IMG/VR virus record: IMGVR_UViG_3300010885_044361
Coordinates: 1 to 38,512 of that record
Origin: a virus
Direction: 5' to 3' (one strand)
Length of the DNA: 38,512 nt
Part shown: positions 26,501 through 32,188 of the stretch, piece by piece
Numbering within the stretch: position 1 is the first letter of the stretch
Layout: each line of letters begins with the position of its first letter
Notes under the pieces: model-generated
Told to the model about the DNA's origin: nothing
What the model saw: the letters and a program-made list of their open reading frames with translations, nothing else
The model's database searches: none
Position numbers and translations under genes: made by a program

Positions 26501-27949
26501 GAGTATGAAACATACCATACTAAAATAATTTTTGGCGCTGTTGATACTGACAGTGACGGCATACAAAATCCAGATAAGGTTAAATATTTTGGAACACAAC
26601 CATTGGAAATTGGTGATTACTTACATGTTTGTATTATGGGCTTTGCCGTCGGTGAAACCTCATCCTTATATGTAACACACAATGAGGGAATTGTTCATAC
26701 ATCAAGTCATCCAAGTACACAATATTTTTATGTTACTGATGCAACAATAACTTCTTACTCGCTAAGCCAAGATATACAAGGAACAAATCCAGACACGGCG
26801 TTAGTAGAAATTAATGGTCAGCGAGCAAGACCGCCCGAAGGATTCGAATGGTATGGTGATGCTACAACTGTAGATTTTACTCTTTCTCTTGAGACACTTA
26901 CTCCAGTAAGTTCAATTGCAGACAATGATATCCGAGTCTATGTTGATGATATACAAAAACGCCTATATGAAGACTTTATTGTATCTTTAGATGACGGTAG
27001 TAGTGACCGAGTAGTTACTTTTACTACTGCTCCTGCCGATGAGGCTCATATTAAGATATTTGTAAGAACATCTTCAGACTATAGTATTTCAAGACTTGCT
27101 AATGTTTCTAATTTAAACATGATTACATTTAAAACACCACTAACTGTTGGTGACCATATTATGATTACGACATATAACAATACCACCGAATTAGATCAAA
27201 TAATTAAAGTATACCAAGGTCCAACTCAATCAGGTTATACTACTATGCAAGCGTATGATGCAGTAGAATATGATAGTGATAATTTTGATAAACAAGAAGG
27301 TGTTACTATTGATCAAAGTGTTTATGATTTAGGTCGAGAAATAACTGATGCGTCAAGACTTACTGTACATGTCAACGGAATTAAGAAATATTCTGGGGTC
27401 CATTGGAAAATGCAAGCTGACGACTCGAGTAAACTTGAATTTTACTCAATCGACGTACAAATTGCAGATGTAGTTACAGTTACATTAAAATCAGAAATTG
27501 TTGTGCCAAAAAAACTAGAGTTCCGTTTATTTAAAGATATGCGAGGAAATACTGCAATTTACCGAGGTGACGAAGGCAATGCAACAACTTTAGCTCAACA
27601 AGTAGATACCACTGATGATGTAATTTATGTTTACGACGTTACAAAATTAGCTACTCCTAATCTTGAATCAAACGTTTACGGAGTAGTCATAATTGATGGT
27701 GAACGAATCACTTATAAATATATAAATGCAAGTAATAATTCCATTAGTGGACTTCGACGTGGGACAGCAGGAACAGCAATAAGCTCACATGCAGCCAACG
27801 CAATATGCCATAATATAAGTATAGATATGTATTTAAATTGGTCATACAATAAAATTTGGTATGCTCAAGGTGCTAGTACCGCATCTGACGGCAGGCCGTT
27901 ACAAAAAACTGTAACAGTTCCGGCTAAATTCTTATTAGGACTCGATTAA
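14573..27949 (+). CDS. Giant multidomain baseplate/tail protein (gp7 position)
   Basis: At 4458 aa this gene fills a third of the window. The first residues (LDLLPEIFRTKPNEKFLNATL) resemble the start of tail protein I/gp7-type wedge proteins, and the gene follows gp6 as gp7 does. Further parts seen: a cupredoxin-like segment at about 172-250 (VIRGGNYKFIVNQTGNPFYI); at about 2187-2886 seven FG-GAP-like repeats such as FGSSVSQSPDG...VGAS that suggest a beta-propeller; at least nine roughly 70-80-residue beta modules with a VxVNN...DYT...I core; a GGSGYT/SGVGYTSTP pair at about 3562-3628; a DTDSDGIQNPD loop near 3990; and near the C terminus GLRRGTAGTAISSHAAN. It has no in-frame TAG. A GGA lies six bases before the ATG. 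It probably forms a wedge base plus arm that reaches outward; T4 gp7 is only 1032 aa. Exact role is inference. Confidence 0.7.
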   Translation: MAIQRRTLDLLPEIFRTKPNEKFLNATLDQLVQPSQLQKIDGYIGRKVGLGVSAADSYILEPDVERATYQLEPGICYKTADGQFTEDLITYPGLIDALTVRSANTTRHDRLFTSEYYTWDPFVDFDKLINFSQYYWLPSGPPSVDVSSTEISLTDEYTITRNTNSYTFSDIAGDNPVLTVIRGGNYKFIVNQTGNPFYIQTAPGAAGYVTGQPNQSARDVLGVSNNGEDNGIVEFLVPTAGAQNFYLNMPMVSKVDLVTNLRFDQINNRLVSEFNDEHNGIDSITDLKNRTLIFTNSNTGPKEDSGWQIQGRFDEYNFDANDTVFDPAEEITLKSDRYSVWRIEYVYDAAGRNPFMVLRNIKSINNLTKVHVQYGTTHNNMYFYKTAEGFFEQQPLISAINDVLYYQDANNENNFGIIRIVDEVNQLELNINDIIGRKTYTSPTGVVFTNGLKVQFRGRTLPNSYQDNSYYVEGVGSSIKLVDIRDLKTPETYTVSETVPFDLFGYDESPWDASLNAPIDQDYFTINRASPDKNAWSRSNRWFHENIITASAEYNNSSPVLDQTARATRPILEFKAGLCLFNHGTEGVAAVDIIDFRSTDAMSLVRGSKTYLTDGYLLTNGSRVIFANDTDPAVRNKIYKVELVDPIGITVDPSQLSDPIINLTLDTDGNINEDQVVFCLSGTSLQGKAYRFSGDEWILAQQKTKVNQPPLFNIFDIDGKELGDQNTYPSSNFNGTHLFSYSTGSGPVDSVLGIKLSYLNINNVGDIVFKNNLYNDSFVYTENNISSTTNIATGFIRQFEDRTNFSLLTGWQTAITPLDQPQIFTFVTDEIVVDNISFNCDIAAVDQDNAVTVYINNEYILPKDYSYITTLDTTVITPTKTIDPNSIIHIHIVSDQVSKIAYYEIPHNLADNSVNMEFKTITLGTIRNHFVSLAQRVTDLSGDILGRNNLRDLGNIIPYGSQIIEHSSPLQFAATFVKDGNINFFNSLNYSAREYEKFKNKLIDALTHNDYQGTAADRLDSALLDINSGRDPKSSFYWTDTLPSGKVYVETNFTITPISDNQFALTRIYDFTKANYTAILVYLNDELLIKDLDYTVAVDTARLTIEIDLAVDDIITIREYESTSGSFIPSTPTKLGLYDAYVPEIFTDDSYSTPQTIIQGHDGSKTIALGDNRDDVLLEFEKRIFNNLKLVGNTVPLHYYDVIPGKFRTTDYSESEITELMYNSFLTWTSWNKLDYKTQEYDQANSKTWNYSSATDRVDNSLLLGGWRGNLNKFYDTDLPHLRPWEMLGFSIKPVWWINAYGAAPYTKDNLVLWDDLATGKVADPAGSYYLPQFARPGLLDIIPTGDEGQLLDIFDILVANYDRLSLKKSWVVGDQGPVETAWRRSSTWPFAVQQLLAQTKPAQYFALNADRDLYRYNDDLNQYLYDNRYRLNSTNIVVYGKGTIKHSYINWCVDFSHLQGVDATQKITDIFNNTKVQLVYRTGGFTDKKYLKIFTEKSSPNSLNTSLLLPDESYEVLLYKNEIFDRVSYSSVIIQKVDNGYAVYGNSKLNLYFNIFESVINGNYRSTTVGDTTIKIPNDFSDNVVLVPYGYVFTSKSAVADFLISYGRWLESKGFIFDDKQNDYYLNWNQIVQEFLYWSQQGWDIGSIINLNPAAYQLKISKRRAVVAPIMGQTADDFVLNQNLTVINNNKLVFDRIGNEFVIKSTDENSIAFIDLKFTAYEHVLVFNNTSIFNDLLYDPTTGGRQLRLKIVGFNTGKWDGTINAPGFIFNQNNVADWSPNKNYSKGEIVKYKNIYYSAAYRIQPADAFNIVDWVATEYSSIKQGLLPNLSLKADQVRDYYHKNVANLEQDADLLGFGLIGFKPRSYMQGLNLDDISQTNIYSGFVKNKGTRQALNLFKSARLEKELTDYQIYENWAIQTGQFGATANRSYIELQLDSSIVTGNPGTVKVVSDVSDVTANQNIPLTKIYKSSYNVIDTNIFPIIEYRNIDQSLPSSGFVNVDDISIQVFDLNELTDIINNLDSIVDGTPIWVAKDNGYEWNVYRISVLDPTPITLLDNLNGTATLVFDGHHNLFANDIIIIKYFHSILDGAYIVNSIVSLDKITISLSLPDRVTEIVASGVAFKLNSARVEQPSAIADLPFQLEIKDGEKIWVNNISNGNWGVLEKNNVFVDSYPTVIEDTPQQDSNFGSSVSQSPDGKIALVGASGYNSGAGAVYVFGQSSSTGDLQPGPIFTLGVTAQTGYGHIVESGGLGWNVVGAPLSKSEEGYAVLIREFLETGNFVEWQLLTVPVGRGDSTQSEFGYSAAISSDGRILWVGAPGVDKVFGYQLVEFELQKMRILGDGQTKSFTISDNIMVSTAYEISVVVNNNLRTPITDYTLAAGKVIFDSAPSLGSRIEINRKHFYSADGDSSTTIFVLDMLYGATNIDTLSVKVANQLLRPYYDYTFNSANRNLTLNSAPAIGSLLTVEARDHFKYFTTITSPIANPRRFGSSIATTGDGRQVVIGAIDAEGNDSTDTVGQAFIFDRDVQRFIITNLSTLSYTTTSAIVGRPEVLINNKRQVNGNYYFKNKSYTSVTNTITFNSNIINMGDFVDIETNNMAYVKTLNLPGDIQSAQFGYAIAICETNCSIYVGAPNVSLLNADSSGNVSRFINQSRLYGSILGTVTSPTVTIGNVIRINNVYITLTGTTLNSVVDDINDAGIPNVVASNTNNKIYISLINLKAAPLTNRLYILPGSGTAIDDLGLDLFPYMQTLVNPFPKEYAHFGSSIDVSSNALSIAIGAPNAPTNLIVTLDDNATFLDSKSTVIKDIQTDSGAVYTFDYLGSSDDTFLNPGRFVFGQQVTDIFVQPQSLYGTSVNYSNGKLLIGSPAYHKPDSESQIGRLVRFNNTEQVSSWTVAREEVAQVNVELIDSVFIYNHPTNKILTYLDYIDPLQGKILGPAQQNIDIISPTDPAAYNNGTKNIYDSTWGNERVGIIWWDVTNSKFIDYHQSTIDYRAKRLSQLFKGSSIDVYQWIQSDVHPAEYAGDGTPKSTTSYSILSDVNNNGVLVTQYYFWVKGLTSVNKNRGKTLSTTTIQQYIENPKSSGIPFIAFLDKNSVALYNTEAFISDTNSVLHIEFDKIETENNIHAEYELIRENDPSQFLSTQIYRKFQDSLCGKDTAGNLVPDPKLSLTNISGVGFRPRQTMFIDRYTALRNYITSINRVLSKHPIVEMKSLTLLNSKEEEPTKEAAVWDFLVNDLDELSYQNLNAVSTGYRYLIKSDLSNGGRWTIYTVQADKSLLLTRIQNFNTTEYWEYINWYKDDYDLLNKPIKEVSTYSLLLTLSNSVNVDDIVKVTANAQNKFELYRLDTDGWTRVGLENGTIKISDGLFDYSIDNHGFDIEVFDAQHWDEEPTIETRQIIKAINEELLIDDLANYRIDSIILMFNYITSTQTSIEWLSKTSLIDVHHTLRELKPFTILKQDNQTFIEDYIQEVKPYHAQVKEFNLTYKGDDNYVGDTTDFDLPAFYNNELGKFISPRHMLKAAIVRGEGAYLLSDPIWDSGLYSQWKNNFTLSIDSVNITDGGSGYTTKPTVVIIGECTTPATMVSKISTAGKVISVEVIYSGVGYTSTPLITFVGGNGAGATAYAICSPGTVRSYKTTIKFDRTDLTTSVVDWEPLTAYDQNQLLRYNNKVWKASYADGSTLSKTSFDPLDYTAASIDELSGVDRTMGLYIPRESSPGIDLALLVSGTDYPGVQVLGPRFNQNTGLDVGNFDINPYDNLEFGPEGKPTYSDSILDTIYSRQDFLEAYLGATTDIDVVGGAYVDNYNSHAPEELLPAAIFDTLSLRVKTRPGADYLNVGFSADEKTRFFEYDGVTTTFYFGDLVVDPFAVRLYNITQGTTLRFEYVTPAAGVIDYTINWLNKTITILSGATVGETIGITSFGIGGGNQLILEHYAVGDYLNSDGTVTIIVPVRHTEIKEAMIKCNGSRITNYIFEEYETYHTKIIFGAVDTDSDGIQNPDKVKYFGTQPLEIGDYLHVCIMGFAVGETSSLYVTHNEGIVHTSSHPSTQYFYVTDATITSYSLSQDIQGTNPDTALVEINGQRARPPEGFEWYGDATTVDFTLSLETLTPVSSIADNDIRVYVDDIQKRLYEDFIVSLDDGSSDRVVTFTTAPADEAHIKIFVRTSSDYSISRLANVSNLNMITFKTPLTVGDHIMITTYNNTTELDQIIKVYQGPTQSGYTTMQAYDAVEYDSDNFDKQEGVTIDQSVYDLGREITDASRLTVHVNGIKKYSGVHWKMQADDSSKLEFYSIDVQIADVVTVTLKSEIVVPKKLEFRLFKDMRGNTAIYRGDEGNATTLAQQVDTTDDVIYVYDVTKLATPNLESNVYGVVIIDGERITYKYINASNNSISGLRRGTAGTAISSHAANAICHNISIDMYLNWSYNKIWYAQGASTASDGRPLQKTVTVPAKFLLGLD

Positions 27950-27966
27950 TTGAAGGTAAATATAGT

Positions 27967-28626
27967 ATGAACAATGAATCAATACAAGAGACTCTGGAGA
28001 CTATGAATAAAGAACAACAAACTTCACCTAACGAAGCCGGCGGTGTATTAATTGAAGGTCATATTAAAATATTTGATCCAAATACACAAGAAGTCATAGT
28101 TGATAAAAGAAATGCTATTCATTATGAAAATTTCTCAAATAGTTTAGCTCAGGCCATGTCTAATAAGAATTTAGGGCAAATATACGAAATGGCATTTGGT
28201 AATGGTGGCTCATCTGTGGACCCAACTGGGGTTATTACATACCTACCGCCAAATTCAGTTGGAAGAAACGCTGATTTATATAATAAAACATACGCAAAAG
28301 TAGTAGATAATACATCTGTATCTAATACAGACACTGCAAGAAACAAATTAACAGTTTTACACACGTCGGGAAAGGTATATACAGATATTTTAATTTCTTG
28401 TTTATTAGATTACGGTGAGCCTCAAGGACAGGAAGCGTTTGATAATTCAACCGGAATGGACAGTGAATTTGTATTTGATGAACTTGGACTTAAAACATGG
28501 CAAGGTAGCACCACTGACTTGGATTTAGTGACTCACGTTATTTTCCATCCAGTACAAAAAAGCTTAAATCGACAAATTCAAATCGATTACACGGTTAGGA
28601 TACAAACTCTGACCAATCTAAGTTAG
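27967..28626 (+). CDS. Small virion protein, unknown
   Basis: I do not recognise a specific family for this 219-aa protein. The first 25 residues are charged and probably flexible; after that come GHIKIFDPNTQEVIVDKRN and HYENFSNSLAQAMSN, which look like the start of a compact virion protein. The C-terminal half has strands ending in LVTHVIFHPVQKSLNRQIQIDYTVRIQ. It is placed between the giant baseplate gene and two tail-fibre-like genes, so a connector between baseplate and fibres is plausible. GAAGG lies 10 bases before the ATG. The stop is TAG, followed in frame by GAT AAA TAG TAA. Confidence 0.5.
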   Translation: MNNESIQETLETMNKEQQTSPNEAGGVLIEGHIKIFDPNTQEVIVDKRNAIHYENFSNSLAQAMSNKNLGQIYEMAFGNGGSSVDPTGVITYLPPNSVGRNADLYNKTYAKVVDNTSVSNTDTARNKLTVLHTSGKVYTDILISCLLDYGEPQGQEAFDNSTGMDSEFVFDELGLKTWQGSTTDLDLVTHVIFHPVQKSLNRQIQIDYTVRIQTLTNLS

Positions 28627-28660
28627 GATAAATAGTAACATATTATAATTTAGATAAATA
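28627..28660 (+). promoter_or_regulatory. Two late promoter-like GATAAATA boxes
   Basis: The identical eight-base string GATAAATA occurs at 28627-28634 and 28653-28660, 26 bases apart, before the fibre gene at 28683. Both match T4 TATAAATA except in the first base. The downstream copy is 22 bases from the ATG and leaves room for the AAAGGA site at 28666. Confidence 0.5.
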
Positions 28661-28682
28661 ATATTAAAGGACATGTAAAACA

Positions 28683-30035
28683 ATGAGCTATACAATAAAT
28701 TTAACAAATGGGTCAATTTTTGCCACAGTTGCCGACGGTACTATTAATACAGATAGTTCATTGACAATCGTTGGTAAAAACTATGCAGGTTATGGTGAGT
28801 TTCTCAATGAAAATATGATGAAACTATTAGAATCTGGAGCAAATACTACTCAACCAGCTTCACCACTTATTGGTCAACTTTGGTTTGATAAAACAGGCGG
28901 CTTATTAAAAGTTTATAATGGTACTACATTTAAAAATTTAGGATCAGCTACAGCTGCATCAGCGGCTCCATCAAGTAATGTTACTGGTGATTTATGGTAT
29001 GATTCAGTTAACGCACAATTAAATGTGTATGATGGTTCAGATTTCATTTTAGTTGGTCCATCATTTACTGCTGGCACAGGTGTGTCGGGCGCTATTGTTG
29101 TCACTCTTGAAGATAATGCATCAGTTGATCACGTCGTGGTTAAATTAATGGCCGAAGATGGTAATGTAGCTATTATTAGTAAAGATGCTTCGTTTACTCC
29201 TGCTTCTGCTATTACAGGATTTGCAACAATTGGTCCAGGTCTAAACTTGAGTACTAGTGTAGCAAATGCTGTATTTAAAGGCACAGCAACAAATGCGGAA
29301 TTGTTAGATAATATTGATTCAACTGGCTTCTTAAGCGCAATAGCCAATGATACAACTTCAGGTACATTAGGTGTACTGAATGACACTGGTCTAGCTGTTG
29401 GAGTTGATAGTGATTTAAGAATTAGTGTAAGTGGCTCCGATGTAACAATTGCTAACCAAACATCAGATGGCGATATTACTTTAAAAGTAAATGACGGTGG
29501 TGTTACAACTACTGTTCTTAATATTGACGGAGCAACAAGCGCCGTACTTCCAGGAGCAAACAATACGATTAATATGGGTAGTTCTGTATTGAAATTTGCA
29601 ACTATATACGCTACTACCTTTACTGGGCTAGCATCATCAGCCCAATACGCCGACTTAGCTGAAAGATTTGAGTCTGACGAGATTTTGCTTCCAGGTACTG
29701 TAGTGGAACTAGGTGGCGCAGCAGAAATTACTAAAGCAAAAAAAGAATTAACAGGTGAGGTATTTGGTGTTATTAGTACTAGGGCAGCATATTTAATGAA
29801 TGCAAGTGCTGGTAATAATGACACACATCCAGCAGTAGCAATGCAAGGTCGAGTACCAGTTCGAGTAATAGGAACAGTAAGCAAAGGTGATCGTTTAGTA
29901 TCAGCAGGCAACGGACTTGCACGGTCAGCTAAAGAAAATGAAGCTACTGCATTTAATGTAATTGGCAGAGCACTAGGATCAAAAGCAACAGTTGAAGAAG
30001 GACTTGTAGAGGCAATTGTTGTAATCTCAAGTTAA
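28683..30035 (+). CDS. Tail fibre-like protein with C-terminal G2-like region
   Basis: This 450-aa protein looks like a tail fibre or fibre-tip protein. Near residues 62-127 two copies of a short motif, IGQLWFDKTGGLLKVYNG and TGDLWYDSVNAQLNVYDG, are typical of fibre proteins in marine T4-like phages. The middle is Thr/Ser/Gly/Asp-rich and beta-like. The C-terminal part begins at SSAQYADLAERFESDEI and continues with PGTVVELGG, EVFGVIST and HPAVAMQGRVPVRV; this arrangement resembles the peptidase G2-like chaperone/tail domain that ends many fibres. Whether it cuts itself is not visible. AAAGGA precedes the ATG. The unknown adsorption target would be the host surface. Confidence 0.65.
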   Translation: MSYTINLTNGSIFATVADGTINTDSSLTIVGKNYAGYGEFLNENMMKLLESGANTTQPASPLIGQLWFDKTGGLLKVYNGTTFKNLGSATAASAAPSSNVTGDLWYDSVNAQLNVYDGSDFILVGPSFTAGTGVSGAIVVTLEDNASVDHVVVKLMAEDGNVAIISKDASFTPASAITGFATIGPGLNLSTSVANAVFKGTATNAELLDNIDSTGFLSAIANDTTSGTLGVLNDTGLAVGVDSDLRISVSGSDVTIANQTSDGDITLKVNDGGVTTTVLNIDGATSAVLPGANNTINMGSSVLKFATIYATTFTGLASSAQYADLAERFESDEILLPGTVVELGGAAEITKAKKELTGEVFGVISTRAAYLMNASAGNNDTHPAVAMQGRVPVRVIGTVSKGDRLVSAGNGLARSAKENEATAFNVIGRALGSKATVEEGLVEAIVVISS

Positions 30036-30061
30036 AACTATTTTTTAAGGAATAATGATAT

Positions 30062-31057
30062 ATGTCATACGCAACAGGTCAAACCATCTTAGATGATGAA
30101 TACAATACGTTTATTACCGGCGGAGCTGATGGAACTCCTAATCATGCTGTTGCCAATTTAAATTCTCTCTGGGGAAGTGGTAGCGGTAATCTTGGTTACG
30201 GTCAAGCAGGTGGACCTACTTCAGTTTCAGCTGGAACTACAATATCAGCTACGCAGTGGAATTCTTTGTTAGATAAAATTGAAAATATTGGTTCACACCA
30301 AAATACAGCAGTTGCCGCGTATGCTACTCTAACTACCGCTAATACAATTACTGCGTTAGGCACAGTGAGTTCTAACTTAACAAGTATTTTTGCAGCTCGA
30401 AATAATGCAAATGCATTTGGAACTGATATTACAGCAGGTGGTGTATCTACTAGTACCAGTACTTGGTATACTTCAATGACACATAATTTTACAGTGACAT
30501 TTGCCAATGATGCTAGCCAACGATATTTCTTCAATGCGGGTGGTGCAATAGCATTTACATTTGCTCGTAGTGGCGGAACATCAAATGATAAAAACGCAGA
30601 ATGGGCAGATCTTTGCTCTAGAGCCGGAACTTGGTTTTTAACTGGTTCGTCTAATCATACTATTGGAGGAGTCAATTATACTGGCACTACCAAAATTGGT
30701 GGCAACACTGGTGGAGCAGGAACATCGATTACTACAATAAATTATCACCAATTAACAACATCACCTCAGGTTATTGCTACGCAATATGCTGATACTTCAC
30801 CGTACACTGGTAATTATATAACATTATCAGCAAGTAAAACAAGTGGTAATACACCACAATTAACATTTACTGTTAATATGTACGATGCAGCGGATGATAC
30901 TGGTAATCCAGAATTCATAACAGACGCCGATCCAGCTAGTCTTGACAAAGTTGATGGTTCTATGGTAGTTACTATGATAGCTAAACAACCAGCTACAACA
31001 GTTTTATCAAATACTTGGGGAACTCCAACACTAGCATCATCAAATAGTTCAAGTTAA
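30062..31057 (+). CDS. Putative tail fibre/adhesin protein
   Basis: This 331-aa protein is Thr/Ser/Asn/Gly-rich and beta-like, with few charged residues, as in phage adhesins. The N terminus MSYATGQTILDDEYNTFI and ISATQWNSLLDKIENIG suggest a conserved attachment domain; the rest (from about 115) has strands such as HNFTVTFANDASQRYFFN and ITLSASKTSGNTPQLTFTVN. I cannot assign a named family. AAGGAA lies nine bases before the ATG. It is the last gene before the terminator at 31077 and 26 bases after the preceding fibre gene. It may carry the receptor-binding tip or be the target of the downstream modification genes. Confidence 0.55.
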   Translation: MSYATGQTILDDEYNTFITGGADGTPNHAVANLNSLWGSGSGNLGYGQAGGPTSVSAGTTISATQWNSLLDKIENIGSHQNTAVAAYATLTTANTITALGTVSSNLTSIFAARNNANAFGTDITAGGVSTSTSTWYTSMTHNFTVTFANDASQRYFFNAGGAIAFTFARSGGTSNDKNAEWADLCSRAGTWFLTGSSNHTIGGVNYTGTTKIGGNTGGAGTSITTINYHQLTTSPQVIATQYADTSPYTGNYITLSASKTSGNTPQLTFTVNMYDAADDTGNPEFITDADPASLDKVDGSMVVTMIAKQPATTVLSNTWGTPTLASSNSSS

Positions 31058-31076
31058 CTAAAATTTGGTTAAATTA

Positions 31077-31108
31077 AAAATAAAAGGGCAAATAAGCCCT
31101 TTTATTTT
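31077..31108 (+). terminator. Rho-independent terminator after structural block
   Basis: AAAATAAAAGGGC (31077-31089) pairs perfectly over 13 bases with GCCCTTTTATTTT (31096-31108), with a loop AAATAA. The stem contains a GGGC/GCCC core and ends in a T-rich run. It lies 20 bases after the last fibre gene. It could act in both directions because of the flanking A run. Confidence 0.88.
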
Positions 31109-31117
31109 GACTAAAAT

Positions 31118-31134
31118 TATGTTATAATAAATTA
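31118..31134 (+). promoter_or_regulatory. TATAAT box directly before 31134 start, possibly leaderless
   Basis: TATAAT (31123-31128) ends five bases before the ATG. The stretch TGTTATAATAA is the same as before gp47 and at the same distance. A TTGACT at 31107-31112 is only 10 bases upstream, too close for a standard -35. No ribosome site is present, so a leaderless transcript is possible. Confidence 0.4.
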
Positions 31135-31433
31135 TGGATAATATCTCAAGCACAATTAAAGCACGGTTTGATCATCAAGCAAGCCGACAAATTCTTAAAG
31201 AAAAATACCAAGCTAAAATGATTTTTACTGAGCAAGGTGGTATGTGGCGCGCCGGGCCCGAATTAATCATATTACTCAATTCTATCAATCAGGATGAGTT
31301 AATTCTATTGGATCTATATGATTCGCCAATATTAGTAAATAAACAAAAATTACTAACTATAGCTATAGAACGATGGCAGGAACAACTAAATGCCTGGAAA
31401 GTTGAACTAGCTGAAACTAATAAACAACGATGA
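31134..31433 (+). CDS. Small unknown protein, first gene of the modification operon
   Basis: This 99-aa protein is not recognised. It has a charged helical N terminus (SSTIKARFDHQASRQILKEK), a central strand region with AGPELIILLNSINQDELILLD, and a charged helical C terminus. It has no signal peptide or membrane segment. It starts just after the terminator and TATAAT box and overlaps the next gene by four bases (ATGA), so it belongs to the same operon as the glycosyltransferases. The ATG has no ribosome site; an internal start (Met29) is possible. Confidence 0.6.
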   Translation: MDNISSTIKARFDHQASRQILKEKYQAKMIFTEQGGMWRAGPELIILLNSINQDELILLDLYDSPILVNKQKLLTIAIERWQEQLNAWKVELAETNKQR

Positions 31434-32188
31434 CACGCGGTGTATTACTTTATGCATTTAATAATGAAACTATAAACTATAAGAAAATAGCTGAATGGTC
31501 ATCTAAAAGAATTGAGAAATATCTTGGATTGCCAACTACAATAATTTCAGATTTAACGTTAGCTAAAAGTGGAGGCAGACGAATAATGCACCCAACCGTT
31601 GATAAACAATACTCAACATGGTATAATGCAGCTCGTCATACTGCCTGGGAACTAAGTCCTTATGATCAAACAATTATTTTAGATGTTGATTATATTGTTT
31701 CTAGCGATCAACTATTAAAATTATTTGATAGTAGTCAATACTTTGCCTGCCATCAGACAGTAGTCGATGCAACTGGTCGTAACCAGTTTTCTGCACACGA
31801 AAAATTTGGAGAACTACAGTTTCCACAAACGTGGGCAACTGTTTGTTATTTTACCCGTGATCCAAGAACTAAGAAAATATTTGACATTATTAAAATGATA
31901 CTAGAAAACTATAGTCATTATGCTAATTTATATAAATTTGCAAAACAGCCGTTTAGGAATGATTATGCTTTTAGTATTGCATTATCAATATTAAGTGGGC
32001 ACCGAATAACAAATGACTATAATATACCTTGGCCTTTATTAAATGTGTCAACTGATGTAACTTTTAATGTCAATGAAGATAGAATTAATTTAAATTATCT
32101 TAAACAACAAAGATCACAATATCTTTCTATTTTAGGGCAGGACTTACATGTGTTAAATAAACTTTGTCTAGGAGAACTTGTTGCGTAA
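31430..32188 (+). CDS. Putative glycosyltransferase (GT-A type), first of three
   Basis: This 252-aa protein resembles GT-A nucleotide-sugar transferases found in marine phages. A DxD-type motif lies in TIILDVDYIV at about residues 85-87, preceded by a Rossmann-like N terminus (GVLLYAFNNETINYKKIAEW) and followed by WATVCYFTRDPRTKKIFDII and a late FRNDYAFSIAL. DxD in this type binds the metal and sugar nucleotide. The sugar and acceptor are unknown. It overlaps the genes on both sides (four bases before, several after), so it is translated with them. Confidence 0.6.
   Translation: MTRGVLLYAFNNETINYKKIAEWSSKRIEKYLGLPTTIISDLTLAKSGGRRIMHPTVDKQYSTWYNAARHTAWELSPYDQTIILDVDYIVSSDQLLKLFDSSQYFACHQTVVDATGRNQFSAHEKFGELQFPQTWATVCYFTRDPRTKKIFDIIKMILENYSHYANLYKFAKQPFRNDYAFSIALSILSGHRITNDYNIPWPLLNVSTDVTFNVNEDRINLNYLKQQRSQYLSILGQDLHVLNKLCLGELVA

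Noticed and set aside
29129-29911. Long minus-strand open frame (260 codons) opposite the tail-fibre gene
   Set aside because: It lies wholly antisense to a well-supported fibre gene, has low-complexity composition that mirrors the Thr/Ala/Asp-rich sense codons, and shows no motif or ribosome site.
527-31057. Genome-wide reassignment of TAG to glutamine
   Set aside because: The 4458-codon gene and the other structural genes have no in-frame TAG and use CAA/CAG for Gln; TAG also ends two genes. Only the gp46 codon is odd.
31107-31128. TTGACT and TATAAT as a classical promoter pair before 31134
   Set aside because: The gap is 10 bases instead of about 17, and TTGACT overlaps the terminator stem; only the -10 box is kept.
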